Assembly (NCBI GenBank): GCA_046317875.1
Contig: JBKCVN010000009.1
Location: 1 to 44,037, forward strand
Direction of reading: 5' to 3'
Source of the DNA: 2-01-FULL-41-14 sp046317875
GTDB taxonomy: Bacteria; Pseudomonadota; Alphaproteobacteria; UBA7879; UBA5542
DNA: 44,037 nucleotides
Shown: piece by piece, positions 26,677 to 36,326 of the stretch
How positions within the stretch are numbered: position 1 is the stretch's first letter
Layout: the number at the start of each line of letters is the position of its first letter
Notes under the pieces: model-generated
The model's input: the letters and a program-made list of their open reading frames with translations, nothing else
Databases searched by the model: none
What the model was told of the DNA's origin: nothing
Made by a program: the position numbers and the translations under genes

Positions 26677-27499
26677 CCTTAACTTTTTCCCTCAGGACTT
26701 GCACACTGATGGCTTCCATTAGATTTCTTAATTCCTGTTTAGCAGCAATGTGGGAAAATTGTAAAGGGATGCCAATAGCTTTCAAATCTAATAAAGTAAG
26801 TCCGGATAAAAACATTTCACGGAAAATAACCCGCTCACTGAATCCTGGCACACATCGGAATGCTAATCTTTTAGACAAAGTAGTTAACACTTCTTCCATC
26901 TTTTGCTTGTTAGCGGAATGAATGTTAGAAAGGCGATTTCTTAATACGATCCAATCTATACTGGCACGCTCGCGTATGGCTTTTTGCTTTTTCTGTTCCC
27001 AGATACGGTTGGCATAAATACTGGGCTTGTCCAATTCAAGGGTATCAGGCTTTAAATGGACCATAACATCCAAATCAACAAAGCTATCATTAAGGGGGGT
27101 GATAATAGTATCAGCGTAAGAATGGGCTATATTCGACAGATATAAATCACTTCCCGGTGTATCGATGACAATAAAATCATTATCCTTAAGCTTTTTTAAC
27201 AAGGCCGAGAAATTGTGTTCGTCTTCTTTTTGGGCTTGTTCAATAGAATCTTGTTCGCTTTTAAACAAGGGACAATGATCGGGCATGGGCAACTGAATGG
27301 AATTTCTTTTCATGTACTGAATACGATTTTCCACATATCGGCTTAATGTGCCTTGCCGCGCATCTACATCGATAGACGCTACTTTGAATCCAAGGTCCAA
27401 CAGGGCCATTACCACGTGCATGGCTGTGGTGGATTTCCCACTGCCGCCTTTTTCGTTTCCCAGCACGATAATATAAGGTTTCTTAGAAGATGTAATCAT
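26666..27499 (-). CDS. mipZ: MipZ, ParA-like ATPase controlling division site
   Basis: This 277-residue P-loop ATPase has the deviant Walker A GNEKGGSGKSTTAMH (about 14-28) and the diagnostic MipZ region VASIDVDARQGTLSRYVENR, which separates it from ParA and Soj. MipZ forms a gradient from the ParB-bound poles and blocks FtsZ polymerisation there, placing the division plane at mid-cell. A FVIDTPGSDLYLS segment is present for Walker B. The gene is convergent with the ABC exporter and lies downstream of cca on the same strand, with 43 bases between them. Confidence 0.95.
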   Translation of the reverse strand: MITSSKKPYIIVLGNEKGGSGKSTTAMHVVMALLDLGFKVASIDVDARQGTLSRYVENRIQYMKRNSIQLPMPDHCPLFKSEQDSIEQAQKEDEHNFSALLKKLKDNDFIVIDTPGSDLYLSNIAHSYADTIITPLNDSFVDLDVMVHLKPDTLELDKPSIYANRIWEQKKQKAIRERASIDWIVLRNRLSNIHSANKQKMEEVLTTLSKRLAFRCVPGFSERVIFREMFLSGLTLLDLKAIGIPLQFSHIAAKQELRNLMEAISVQVLREKVKVNF

Positions 27500-27542
27500 A
27501 AGTTATATTCTATGGGTTTTGTTTAAATTAATAAATAATTTT

Positions 27543-28787
27543 CTAAAGAATTTTTTCTAATATTTTATCTGGGTCAGTAATCCTTTGCTCATATTGGATT
27601 TTAAGACATTTTTTTAATATATCATTAAACTCTTTTCCTGGTCTTAAGCCTTTTTTTATTAAATGGTCTCCTCCCACCACAGGTTTTAGGTTTTTGGGGT
27701 GGGCGGCTCCAGATGCTAAAACTTGTTTGGATAATTCGATTACCCATGGCGCATGATCTGTAAAAATCTTAAGCAAAAGAAGTAGGTCGTGCCAGCAAAG
27801 ATTTTTTTTATGCAGGCGATACCCCATCCAGAATAAATTTGCTGAGTCTGCTACCTTTCTGTTTTCAAACAATCGATGACTTTTTTCTAATAAAATGAAA
27901 ATTTGTTCTTTTTGTTTTTCTTTAATAGGGCATGTTTTTAAGATGGTTTGGGCTTCATCGTGGGATAATAAAGAACATAGAAGGGTTATCATCAAGACTG
28001 AAGATTTTTCTTCATCTCTTGGCCTTAAAGATACGGCTCGATCTAATGCCTCTAGGCTATAGTCCCAACTAGCACAGTTTAGCTGATCTAAGGTGGAGCT
28101 TAATTGTTTTAGTAACCCTGTTTCTTTCAAGAAAGACATACCCTTAGATGGCTTTTGTCCTAAAAGTAAAAGTTTTTTTACTTCTCCAAAAGTTCGCTCA
28201 ACAGGTAACTCGTGAAGATTTAAGGTTTTGCATAGGTCAATTAAGCTTTTATGGGGATCCATTAAGAATCGACTGGAAAATTGGGCAACGCGCAGCCCCC
28301 TTAAGGGATCCTCTATGAAGGTATGAGGATCCACTTCCCTTAATATGCCCTTATAAATATCCGAAACTCCATTATATGGGTCTAAAATTTCATTTTTAAT
28401 AGGATCAAATCCAATGGCATTTATCGTTAGATCCCGTCTTTTTGCCGCCTGTTTAAACGAAATGGAATAATCTACCTTGATCGAAAAACCTTTGTGACCC
28501 GGTCCTGTTTTTGTTTCAAACCTGGGCAACGAAATGTCGATGGGATAATTTTTTAGCTTCAATACTCCAAATTGCTTTCCTACCTGTGAAACAATATCCA
28601 CTAGCTCCAGTGCTTGTTTTACCTCTTCCAGTGGTATGCCGTATACTTCAGCATCCACATCCTTGGGAGAGATATTCAAAAAAACATCCCGCACACATCC
28701 CCCCACAAAAATAAACCGTCCGCCTGCTAGGGTAATAGTGTTTATTATTTTTTCAAAAGGCTTGATCAGCTGTTTAAAGTTTTCCAA
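27543..28787 (-). CDS. cca: CCA tRNA nucleotidyltransferase
   Basis: This 414-residue class II nucleotidyltransferase adds or repairs the 3' CCA of tRNAs. The catalytic GGCVRDVFL (about 30-38) and the metal-binding DVDAEVYG are followed by RRDLTINAIGFD, DPYNGVSDI and the nucleotide-specifying RGLRVAQFSSRF. The C-terminal half is helical as in the family and shows no clear HD phosphohydrolase motif. Both tRNA genes in the window encode CCA, so here the enzyme probably repairs ends as well as serving any CCA-less tRNAs. A poly(A) polymerase role is less likely but related in sequence. Confidence 0.93.
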   Translation of the reverse strand: MENFKQLIKPFEKIINTITLAGGRFIFVGGCVRDVFLNISPKDVDAEVYGIPLEEVKQALELVDIVSQVGKQFGVLKLKNYPIDISLPRFETKTGPGHKGFSIKVDYSISFKQAAKRRDLTINAIGFDPIKNEILDPYNGVSDIYKGILREVDPHTFIEDPLRGLRVAQFSSRFLMDPHKSLIDLCKTLNLHELPVERTFGEVKKLLLLGQKPSKGMSFLKETGLLKQLSSTLDQLNCASWDYSLEALDRAVSLRPRDEEKSSVLMITLLCSLLSHDEAQTILKTCPIKEKQKEQIFILLEKSHRLFENRKVADSANLFWMGYRLHKKNLCWHDLLLLLKIFTDHAPWVIELSKQVLASGAAHPKNLKPVVGGDHLIKKGLRPGKEFNDILKKCLKIQYEQRITDPDKILEKIL

Positions 28788-28833
28788 AAAATCACCTATG
28801 TGGTATGGATAGTAATTAGTATAGGTTTTTTTT

Positions 28834-29568
28834 ATGAAAATTACAGATCATTTTTCTCCTAACTCACAACCCAGGACGCATACATGCGATATGTTGGTTA
28901 TTCATTATACTGACATGAAAAGCGCTGCCGAGGCTCAAAGCCGATTGTGTGATCCTGTTGCAAGGGTCAGTGCCCACTATCTAATTGCCAAAACGGGGGA
29001 GGTTATTCGTTTGGTTCCTGAAGACCACGCGGCCTATCATGCAGGAGTTAGTTTCTGGCGGGGCCGATCGTCCTTAAATCAATATTCTATTGGTATTGAG
29101 TTAGATAATTTGGGACATTCTCATGGTCCTGAGGCTTTCTCTGAGCCTCAAATACAAAGTTTGTTGGGTTTGATTGACATCATCCGTCAGAAGCACGATA
29201 TCCCCGATTACAACATTGTGGGTCATTCTGATATTGCCCCCCATCGAAAGAAAGATCCGGGCGAACTTTTTCCTTGGTCCAGGCTTGCCGCCGAGGGCCA
29301 TGGAATATGGCCACCCCAACTTGATAAGTTGGCTATTCAAGATGAAATGAGTTTTTTCCCGAGTGGACGAGATTACTTAATCGCCAGTCAAGCTTTGGCC
29401 AACATTGGATATAAGGTCGAATCGACAAACCATTTAACGGAAGAACTGGAAAATGTAATACTGGCTTTCCAGCGCCATTTTGTGCCATTTAATATTACGG
29501 GCGAGCTTGATGCAGAAACCTGGAAGGCCTTAGAAATTGTAAGGGAACTTTTTCAGGACAGCCTTTAG
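28834..29568 (+). CDS. N-acetylmuramoyl-L-alanine amidase, AmpD/AmiD type
   Basis: This 244-residue protein has an amidase_2/PGRP fold with zinc-ligand motifs MLVIHYTDMK (His 26) and GHSDIAPHRKKDPGELFPW (His and Asp), plus the RVSAHYLIAKTGEV segment. The C-terminal part (about 178-240) is a peptidoglycan-binding helical domain: DYLIASQALANIGYKV, then ELENVILAFQRHFVPFNITGELDAETWKAL. This domain pair is that of AmiD and related recycling amidases. No signal peptide is visible at ATG 28834, so a cytosolic AmpD-like recycling role is possible. It is divergent from cca, 46 bases apart. Confidence 0.92.
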   Translation: MKITDHFSPNSQPRTHTCDMLVIHYTDMKSAAEAQSRLCDPVARVSAHYLIAKTGEVIRLVPEDHAAYHAGVSFWRGRSSLNQYSIGIELDNLGHSHGPEAFSEPQIQSLLGLIDIIRQKHDIPDYNIVGHSDIAPHRKKDPGELFPWSRLAAEGHGIWPPQLDKLAIQDEMSFFPSGRDYLIASQALANIGYKVESTNHLTEELENVILAFQRHFVPFNITGELDAETWKALEIVRELFQDSL

Positions 29569-31816
29569 AATTTTTTGCCCACACGAATACCACCCTCTTG
29601 ACTACTTCCATTTCTGCCGATGACAGCGCCGCAATTAAGACTGGCAAACCATTCCTTATCTAGATTCCAATAGGCGGATAGCTTTAAATTGGCGTGGGCT
29701 TCTGTTTTTTCATTCACATCAATGCCAAATCCGGTGTTCTTAGCTGTTCCATTAATCACGCCTTTTTTCCAGGGATCCGTCATCACAGCCCCCACCCCCA
29801 CTTCATACAACCCCTGCCCAAAATCATACTCATATTCTTTTTTTAAGTTCACGCCGACTTCGCCCCTGAATTGGCTAGAAGATCGGTCCTTTACTCGTTG
29901 GTTATAAATTCCCGCACCTTCTTCCACATATCCATTCTCGTGACCATAAACCACTCCCGCATTTACGTAAGGAGAAAGCTATAGATGATTTTCTTTTTTT
30001 ATTCCATCATATCGCAGTCCATATTCCTTCGACCACCTTGATTCGAGAGTTGACCAAAGGGTTGCGCCCAAACTCCAGTCGTATTTGTGCATAAAGGAGA
30101 CATCTTTTCTAGATTTTCCCGGGTTGACAGGCTTACCATACCCCATGTGGTATTTAGTATGTCACGGGTTAAAGAGGGTGCTTGAAAAGAAAATATATCC
30201 AACTTACCCGCCATAAATCCTTGTTGTCCTTGGGTGATGTTCCGGTGTGTAGACACCCAACCGCTGTAATCCATTACGCTGCCTATGATATTATTAATAG
30301 AATACAGTTGTTGACGCCCTAAATCATTATGGGCGAATGCTAGGCTGCGTATGGTTTTTTTTGCATCTTCAGTGACAGAAAATGGCAAATATGTAAATGT
30401 GAGTCTCAGAAGCGGAACGGATTGCGCGGGAAGGACGAACCCATCTGGCAATTCATCTCCTGAATTTACTAGGTTTTCTGGGGCTCCCTCTTCTAGAGTT
30501 GAAGTATAATTAACATCATTTAACAAGTTGGCGCCCGTCTCTAGGGAATCAAAGAAATACACCCCACTGAACTGATTCAGAAGAGTAGATCCATCGACTT
30601 GATCGGGTTTATAAATCAAAGAAAAAGTTTTACCATCATACGAGGCGTTAGGGTCTAAAACTAAAATTAAATTTGTATTATTTAGATCAAAACTAGGATT
30701 ATCATAAAGAAAAACATAACCATTTAACAAGTTTAAATTAGACGGAAGGATTGGGTAGCTTAAACCTAAAGTATGTACTTGCCCCCCTCCCTTAATAGCA
30801 ACATAGCCCGGTATACCATCTTCTTGAGGCGAGTTCAGGATGGCCACAGAATCAATACTTCCACCATTACCCACCCATGTATATCCACCTTCATTCAATA
30901 TTTGACCCCCATTAATTGTACCATTTCCAACAGAGGTATAATTTTTTACAGCAGGGGTTAAAGTGGCTGTGTTTGTTATATTACTAACCTCATTAAGTTC
31001 TAGTGTATTGTTATTTTCAACTAACAGCCTCCCACTTGCTGTCACACCGGGATCCAAAAAACTGTCATTCTTAATACTAGTATTATTACACGTAGAGTCC
31101 CCAGTTAGTCTTAGTTCTCCCCCTTGATTTTGGATATCAATATTTTCAATCGCAGATCTACCTTCAAGGACAACCGAGCCATAATGTGTATTATCTTCTG
31201 CTTTATTGGTGATCTGGAAAGTAGAAGAAGATGCAATATTTTCATTCTGCTTAAAGTATAAGATTCCATTACTTCCATTATGTGGGATATTTACAACTGA
31301 TAAATTACTAAAGTCTCCCGATTTTACCTCGACAGCGGCACCTCTGTTGTTTAATCCAATTTGCGTTAATCCAGTTGCTTTTTTTATGGACAATTTTGGA
31401 TATATTGTATCTGATGACGCTTCTAGATTAAGAGTTTAGTTTGCCGCACTAAGATTTTGAAGTCCTGTAGGACCATTTAAAGATAAAGTAGGCGTAAGAT
31501 TCGTGGTTCCCAGCGAAGTTATGGTGATATCGCATAAATCTCCTCCATCTCCGTTAAACAAAATAGATCCAAGGTCTTTATCATCGTCTAAGACATAGTT
31601 AATCGTTCTGTTCGCAATACCAATCGTTGGAAAAATAACCGATTCCCCGGCACTACCAGGTATGGAAGTGGACGGCGTCCAGTTATCAGCGGTTGCCCAG
31701 GTCCCACTGGTTCCTCCATTCCAAGTAGAAATCATGGCTGCGTGAGCAGAACAAATAAAAAATATAACTGTACAAAACAGATATATTTTTGCGCCATCAT
31801 TTCCTAAACGAAACAC
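29565..31816 (-). pseudogene. Degraded autotransporter (type V secretion) gene
   Basis: One broken gene is visible in three pieces. The 5' part has a signal peptide (hydrophobic 11-22, cleavage near AHA at 26) and a WNGGTSGTWATADNW passenger start. It meets an in-frame TAA at 31436-31438 after LSAAN, but the same frame continues for about 475 codons as a repetitive, Asn/Gly-rich beta-helix passenger and the first barrel motif TGVWAQPFGQLSNQGG. Around 30030-30045 the homology moves to another frame (WSKEYGLRYDGI), and an in-frame TAG lies at 29979-29981 before LSPYVNAGVVYGHENG. The remaining barrel end finishes GGIRVGKKF with the terminal Phe of outer membrane proteins. The barrel is too short by roughly 100 residues, suggesting an internal deletion. 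The 3' end overlaps the amidase stop. Confidence 0.85.
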
Positions 31817-32052
31817 GTTTTTCTAAACTCTCTGTTTTTGTTTATTATTTAATTATTTTTTTATATTTCTATCTTAATCCATTTATTTTAAAGATCCCAA
31901 GTTAATTTTCTTTTTTATCTTTTACTTTTTAAGTCAACACCAAAGCCCTTATAAATATCCATATCTTTACTATTTAAGTAGTGTTTTTATTAGAGTTTTG
32001 TGATATTAAACCACTGTTGATCCCCATGTATTTACGTTGAAAAAGATAAAGT
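31817..32052. other. AT-rich spacer between autotransporter remnant and mfd
   Basis: This 236-base region holds long T and A runs. I see no small gene, RNA gene or clear promoter for either flanking gene. Confidence 0.5.
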
Positions 32053-35000
32053 ATGATTAATCTTAACCAGCTTCCAAAGCACACGGTCGTTGCTGGCGTA
32101 CCTTTTAGCGCAAGTGCGTACTTTTTATCTCAATCCCTAGAAAAAACGGCTAGCTTAAAACGATCGATAGTCTGTCTTCTGCCGGATAATACCCACCTCG
32201 ATTCTTGTGCCGCTTCACTTTCTTCGTTTAACCCCTCCCTCAGCTCTTTAGTGTTTCCCACATGGGATTGCCTGCCTTATGATAAAATATCCCCCTCCGC
32301 AGGATGTATGGGCCAACGACTCAGTACACTGGGTACGCTTATAAAAAATCCTTTCCAAATTATCCTTACAACTCCCCAGGCATTATCTAGCTTATTGCCC
32401 CCCCTTTCCCAATTAGCCGATCATGTCTTGGAAATAACAGCGCCTCAAAGCTCCCTCAGAACCAGCCTTCTAGACTACCTATGTGCTAAAGGGTACCTGC
32501 GCGTAGACACGGTTCAACAAATGGGGCAATATGCCATACGGGGCAGCTTGGTAGATTTGCATCCTTCAGGAAGCCCCCATCCTTTGCGATTAGATTTTTT
32601 TGATGAGGATCTAGAGTCGATTAAGAGCTTTTCGCCAGAAACCCAATTATCATTAAATGAGATCACATCCTTTAATCTATCACCTGCTTCGGAAGTAATT
32701 TTAACAGAAGAAACAATCGAGAATTTCAGATCCTCATATCGCAATTTATTTGGAACAATAGCCCAGCAAGACCCTTTGTACCAATCCATCAGCCAAAACA
32801 TACCGTTTCAAGGGATGGAGCATTGGTTGCCACTCTTTTACGCCACGTCAGCTTTTTTCTGCGACTATTTAACCAACCCCCTTATTATTTCTGCTGCACG
32901 GGCATGGGAAGGGTTTGATTCTTTTTATGAGAAGGTCCAATCTTCCTATGTTTTTCGACAAGACAGCATGCTTCGTCATCAAGACGTATACAGACCTCTT
33001 GATCCTGTATCTGTCTATAAAAATGAAGTTCGCCTTAAAAAAGATCTTTCTTCTTATGCTCAAGTCGATCTTAGCCCTTTTAGCCCGAAGGGTGCCATTG
33101 ATTTTGGGGCGCGTGTTTTGCACACTTTGAAATTCAAGAACGAGAACCGACGTGAAACTTATCAAATATTAAAGAATCATTTAGCCCAAACCCCTAAACA
33201 AGTAATTTTTGCGGCGTCCAGCCCAGGGGCTTTAGAGGCGATGAAAATCGCCTTTGATGCTGCTAAAATTAAAACTACCCTGTGCGCATCCTGGGATGCT
33301 TTGCCTTCTGATGGGACCCCTTCTTTGATGGTTTTGCCCTTAGATCAGGGATTCGAAACCCCCCAATTCCAAATTATTACGGAAGAAGATTTATACGGGG
33401 CCAAACTTGCAAAAAAAACCCGTTCAAATGCGCGGGCTAAAAAAAGAAATCTTTTAGAAATTTCACAATTTCAAGAAGGTGATTTTCTGGTTCATGAAGA
33501 ATACGGGATTGGGTCCTATGCGGGACTTGTTCCCCTGAACATTCAAGGGGCCCAACACGATTGTGTCTGCTTAATTTATGCGGATGGAGATAAACTCTAT
33601 GTGCCAGTTGAAAACCTTTATATCCTGTCTTTCTATGCCAACAAGTTTTCGGAAACCGCCCTTGACAAACTGGGAAGCTCGGCATGGCAGGCCAGGAAAG
33701 CACGCGCCCAAGAAAAGATAAAGGAAATAGCTGAAAAGTTGGCCAAGATTGCTGCCCAAAGGGTTTTGGTTGAGGCTAGTCCCTATTTCCCCGACCCCTT
33801 GTTTGACGAGTTTTGTCATCGATTCCCCTATCCAGAGACAGAAGATCAACTACGAACAATTCAAGAAGTATTGGATGATCTGGCTAAGCCCACCCCCATG
33901 GATCGTTTAGTGTGTGGGGATGTGGGGTTTGGTAAAACAGAAGTTGCATTAAGAGCTGCTTTTGTGGTGGCTCATGGGGGGGCTCAAGTGGCCATATTAG
34001 CCCCCACTACCATCTTAGCCCGCCAGCACTTTGAAACCTTCCAACGCAGATTCAAAGGATTTCCTTTTAAAATCAGGCTTATTTCACGCTTTCAATCCTC
34101 AGCCGAATCTAAAAAAATACGTGAAGAAGTAGAAAAAGGTGGCACTCATATTCTGATTGGAACTCATAGCCTGCTTTCTTCTGCCACAAAGTTTCATAAT
34201 CTAGGGCTATTGATTATTGATGAAGAGCAACATTTTGGAGTAGCCCAAAAAGAAAAAATAAAATCAGTTTATCCCCACGTGCATCTTTTGGCCTTAAGTG
34301 CCACCCCTATTCCCCGAACCTTACAAATGGCGGTTAGTGGTATCCGAGATTTAAGCCTCATTACCACACCTCCTGTGGAAAGGCTCCCGGTTCATACGTG
34401 GGTTATGCCCTATGACGAGCTGGCCATAAAAGAAGCCTTAGTACGGGAACATAAGCGGGGTGGTCAAAGTTTCTTTGTTTGTCCCAGGGTTTCCGATCTA
34501 TCTAGCGTATTCCGGAATCTTTCTAGCTTGCTCCCCCATTTTAAACTAGCCGTTGCCCATGGGGGATTGCCCTCTAAGGAACTAGAACAAGTAATGATTG
34601 ATTTTTGCGAGCGTCGTTATGATGTGCTAATTGCCACCAACATCATTGAATCTGGTCTTGATATTCCTTCCGCAAACACTTTAATTGTCTACCGTTCAGA
34701 TCTTTTTGGATTAGCACAAGTTTATCAATTGCGTGGCCGTGTGGGGCGCTCTAAAAACCAAGGGTATGCTTATTTTACCTTTAATCCTGATAAGTCTTTG
34801 ACGCAAACTGCCGAACGTCGTTTGGAAGTTCTTCAGTCTCTCAGGTCGTTGGGCGCCAGCTTCCAAGTGGCTTCACATGACATGGATATCAGGGGATCGG
34901 GAAATATTATGGGGGATGAGCAATCGGGACAAATTGAAAATGTGGGGGTGGGTTTATACCATCATATGTTAGAAGAGGCCCTAGCCGAGCTGAAATCTAT

Positions 35001-35472
35001 CCCTGAAAAACCTGCTACATTATCACGTGATTGGGCGCCCCAAATCAACATAGGCTTAGAAGTCTTGATTCCTTGCTCGTATATTCCCGATGATGGTTTA
35101 AGATTAAGTTTGTACAGAAGGATTTCAGATCTGGAAAATGCAGAAGAGACAGAGTTGTTTTTGATTGAAATGATCGATCGATTTGGCGCTCCCCCTGTGG
35201 AAGTGGAAAACTTAATTCAAATTGTTTCTTTAAGGAATTTATGTAAAGAGCTTTATATTCACAAATTAGAATCTGGACCGAATGGTGTTTTAATTACATT
35301 TTATAAAAATATTTTTCCTGATGGCGAAAAAATGCTTCGTTTTATTCAAAAATCACATGGTGCAGCTAAGGCCCGGCCAGATCAAAAATTGGTAATATTA
35401 AAAGCATGGGGCACACCTTACCAGGTTCTAAAAGGCATGCAACAAACTTTAACAGTCCTAAAAGAATCCTAG
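32053..35472 (+). CDS. mfd: Transcription-repair coupling factor Mfd
   Basis: This 1139-residue superfamily 2 translocase removes stalled RNA polymerase and recruits UvrA. It shows the UvrB-like N-terminal domains (TWDCLPYDKISPS, VDLHPSGSPHPLRLDFFDEDLESIKSF), the RNA-polymerase-interaction domain (EEYGIGSYAGLVPLN), and the helicase core with Walker A CGDVGFGKTEVALRAAF at about 620-636, LLIIDEEQHFGVAQKEKIK, and LSATPIPRTLQMAV, followed by the NIIESGLDIPSANTLIVYRSD, QLRGRVGRSKNQGYAY and TRG motifs. Length is normal. Its stop overlaps the convergent RMD1-like gene by 4 bases. Confidence 0.97.
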   Translation: MINLNQLPKHTVVAGVPFSASAYFLSQSLEKTASLKRSIVCLLPDNTHLDSCAASLSSFNPSLSSLVFPTWDCLPYDKISPSAGCMGQRLSTLGTLIKNPFQIILTTPQALSSLLPPLSQLADHVLEITAPQSSLRTSLLDYLCAKGYLRVDTVQQMGQYAIRGSLVDLHPSGSPHPLRLDFFDEDLESIKSFSPETQLSLNEITSFNLSPASEVILTEETIENFRSSYRNLFGTIAQQDPLYQSISQNIPFQGMEHWLPLFYATSAFFCDYLTNPLIISAARAWEGFDSFYEKVQSSYVFRQDSMLRHQDVYRPLDPVSVYKNEVRLKKDLSSYAQVDLSPFSPKGAIDFGARVLHTLKFKNENRRETYQILKNHLAQTPKQVIFAASSPGALEAMKIAFDAAKIKTTLCASWDALPSDGTPSLMVLPLDQGFETPQFQIITEEDLYGAKLAKKTRSNARAKKRNLLEISQFQEGDFLVHEEYGIGSYAGLVPLNIQGAQHDCVCLIYADGDKLYVPVENLYILSFYANKFSETALDKLGSSAWQARKARAQEKIKEIAEKLAKIAAQRVLVEASPYFPDPLFDEFCHRFPYPETEDQLRTIQEVLDDLAKPTPMDRLVCGDVGFGKTEVALRAAFVVAHGGAQVAILAPTTILARQHFETFQRRFKGFPFKIRLISRFQSSAESKKIREEVEKGGTHILIGTHSLLSSATKFHNLGLLIIDEEQHFGVAQKEKIKSVYPHVHLLALSATPIPRTLQMAVSGIRDLSLITTPPVERLPVHTWVMPYDELAIKEALVREHKRGGQSFFVCPRVSDLSSVFRNLSSLLPHFKLAVAHGGLPSKELEQVMIDFCERRYDVLIATNIIESGLDIPSANTLIVYRSDLFGLAQVYQLRGRVGRSKNQGYAYFTFNPDKSLTQTAERRLEVLQSLRSLGASFQVASHDMDIRGSGNIMGDEQSGQIENVGVGLYHHMLEEALAELKSIPEKPATLSRDWAPQINIGLEVLIPCSYIPDDGLRLSLYRRISDLENAEETELFLIEMIDRFGAPPVEVENLIQIVSLRNLCKELYIHKLESGPNGVLITFYKNIFPDGEKMLRFIQKSHGAAKARPDQKLVILKAWGTPYQVLKGMQQTLTVLKES

Positions 35473-36275
35473 AAGAAAGAAAAGAGATTTGATTCTTTAA
35501 CCAGGAATAAGAAAATCTCGGTAGAAATTAGAACAATAATGATCCACTCCAGTAACGAAGAGTGCTGATGGTTCAAGTGCTCTTCTAACATTGAGAAAAG
35601 ATCCCGAATCATATCCAAGCGCTTATTCAAAACCTCTACCCGCTGAGGAACATCCAAGTGTTTAGTTATCAGTTTGTACAAATTCTCATGGGCAGGATAT
35701 TCCCAGAAAAAGTCAGGGGTATCCAACATCTCAGTATGAAGGTTGATAGAGTTTCTTACTAAAAAGAGTCGGCCCAGTTTCTTTGCAATTTGACGACGGG
35801 ACAAAGAAATTTTACCTTTTGTGGCCAATTCTAAAGGGATATGCTTTGTTTCATTTCCCGTTTCTTCCAGAACCTGTTCGAAATGGGACAGTTTAACCGA
35901 TTGGGATAAAGCAAAGGAGAGGGTTAACTTATCTAGAACTTTATTACCCCCCAAAATAACCGTATCGTTTTCAACAATAGTTTTAGATCCTGAACGTTTT
36001 AAAGTAACGTCAAATTCTTCAGATACTGTATTTTTTAGGGGGTTAATAGCAAAGCGTGCCAAAAGGTCCAAAACTTGGTTTTCTTTTAGAAGTTTGTAAT
36101 TCCACAAAACCACGCAACCATAATCAAAGAAAAATAGGTCGCCCCCGTCTTTGTAATTAGAAATATGAAGTACTTCTTTATTATGAAGTTTTAACTTAGC
36201 ATTTTCCTCAGTAAAAAACTGGGACAAGGTTTTGAGGTTATAATTTTCCCCGGTACAATAGGCAACACATCTCAT
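35469..36275 (-). CDS. RMD1/DUF155 family protein
   Basis: This 268-residue protein resembles the RMD1/SIF2 (DUF155) family, whose eukaryotic members include mitochondrial RMND1. It has the FFFDYGCVVLWNY segment near the middle of the N-terminal half, FALSQSVKLSHFEQVLEET, the helix pattern LGRLFLVRNSINLHTEMLDTPDFFWEYP, and a C-terminal membrane anchor (about 242-262, LLEWIIIVLISTEIFLFLV). The family tends to be membrane-tethered with a cytoplasmic or matrix domain, and its molecular role in bacteria is undefined. It converges on mfd with a 4-base overlap. Confidence 0.87.
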   Translation of the reverse strand: MRCVAYCTGENYNLKTLSQFFTEENAKLKLHNKEVLHISNYKDGGDLFFFDYGCVVLWNYKLLKENQVLDLLARFAINPLKNTVSEEFDVTLKRSGSKTIVENDTVILGGNKVLDKLTLSFALSQSVKLSHFEQVLEETGNETKHIPLELATKGKISLSRRQIAKKLGRLFLVRNSINLHTEMLDTPDFFWEYPAHENLYKLITKHLDVPQRVEVLNKRLDMIRDLFSMLEEHLNHQHSSLLEWIIIVLISTEIFLFLVKESNLFSFF

Positions 36276-36326
36276 GACAAATCACTTTTATAATGGCTAT
36301 TATACACCAATGAAATACAAAAAGTC

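Noticed and set aside
29565..29954. Small independent outer membrane protein
   Set aside because: It begins at an internal GTG, has no signal peptide, and its sequence is the C-terminal end of an autotransporter barrel continuing an upstream frame.
31394..31435. Start of a separate passenger gene after the TAA
   Set aside because: The frame is identical before and after the TAA, and there is no ribosome site or signal peptide.
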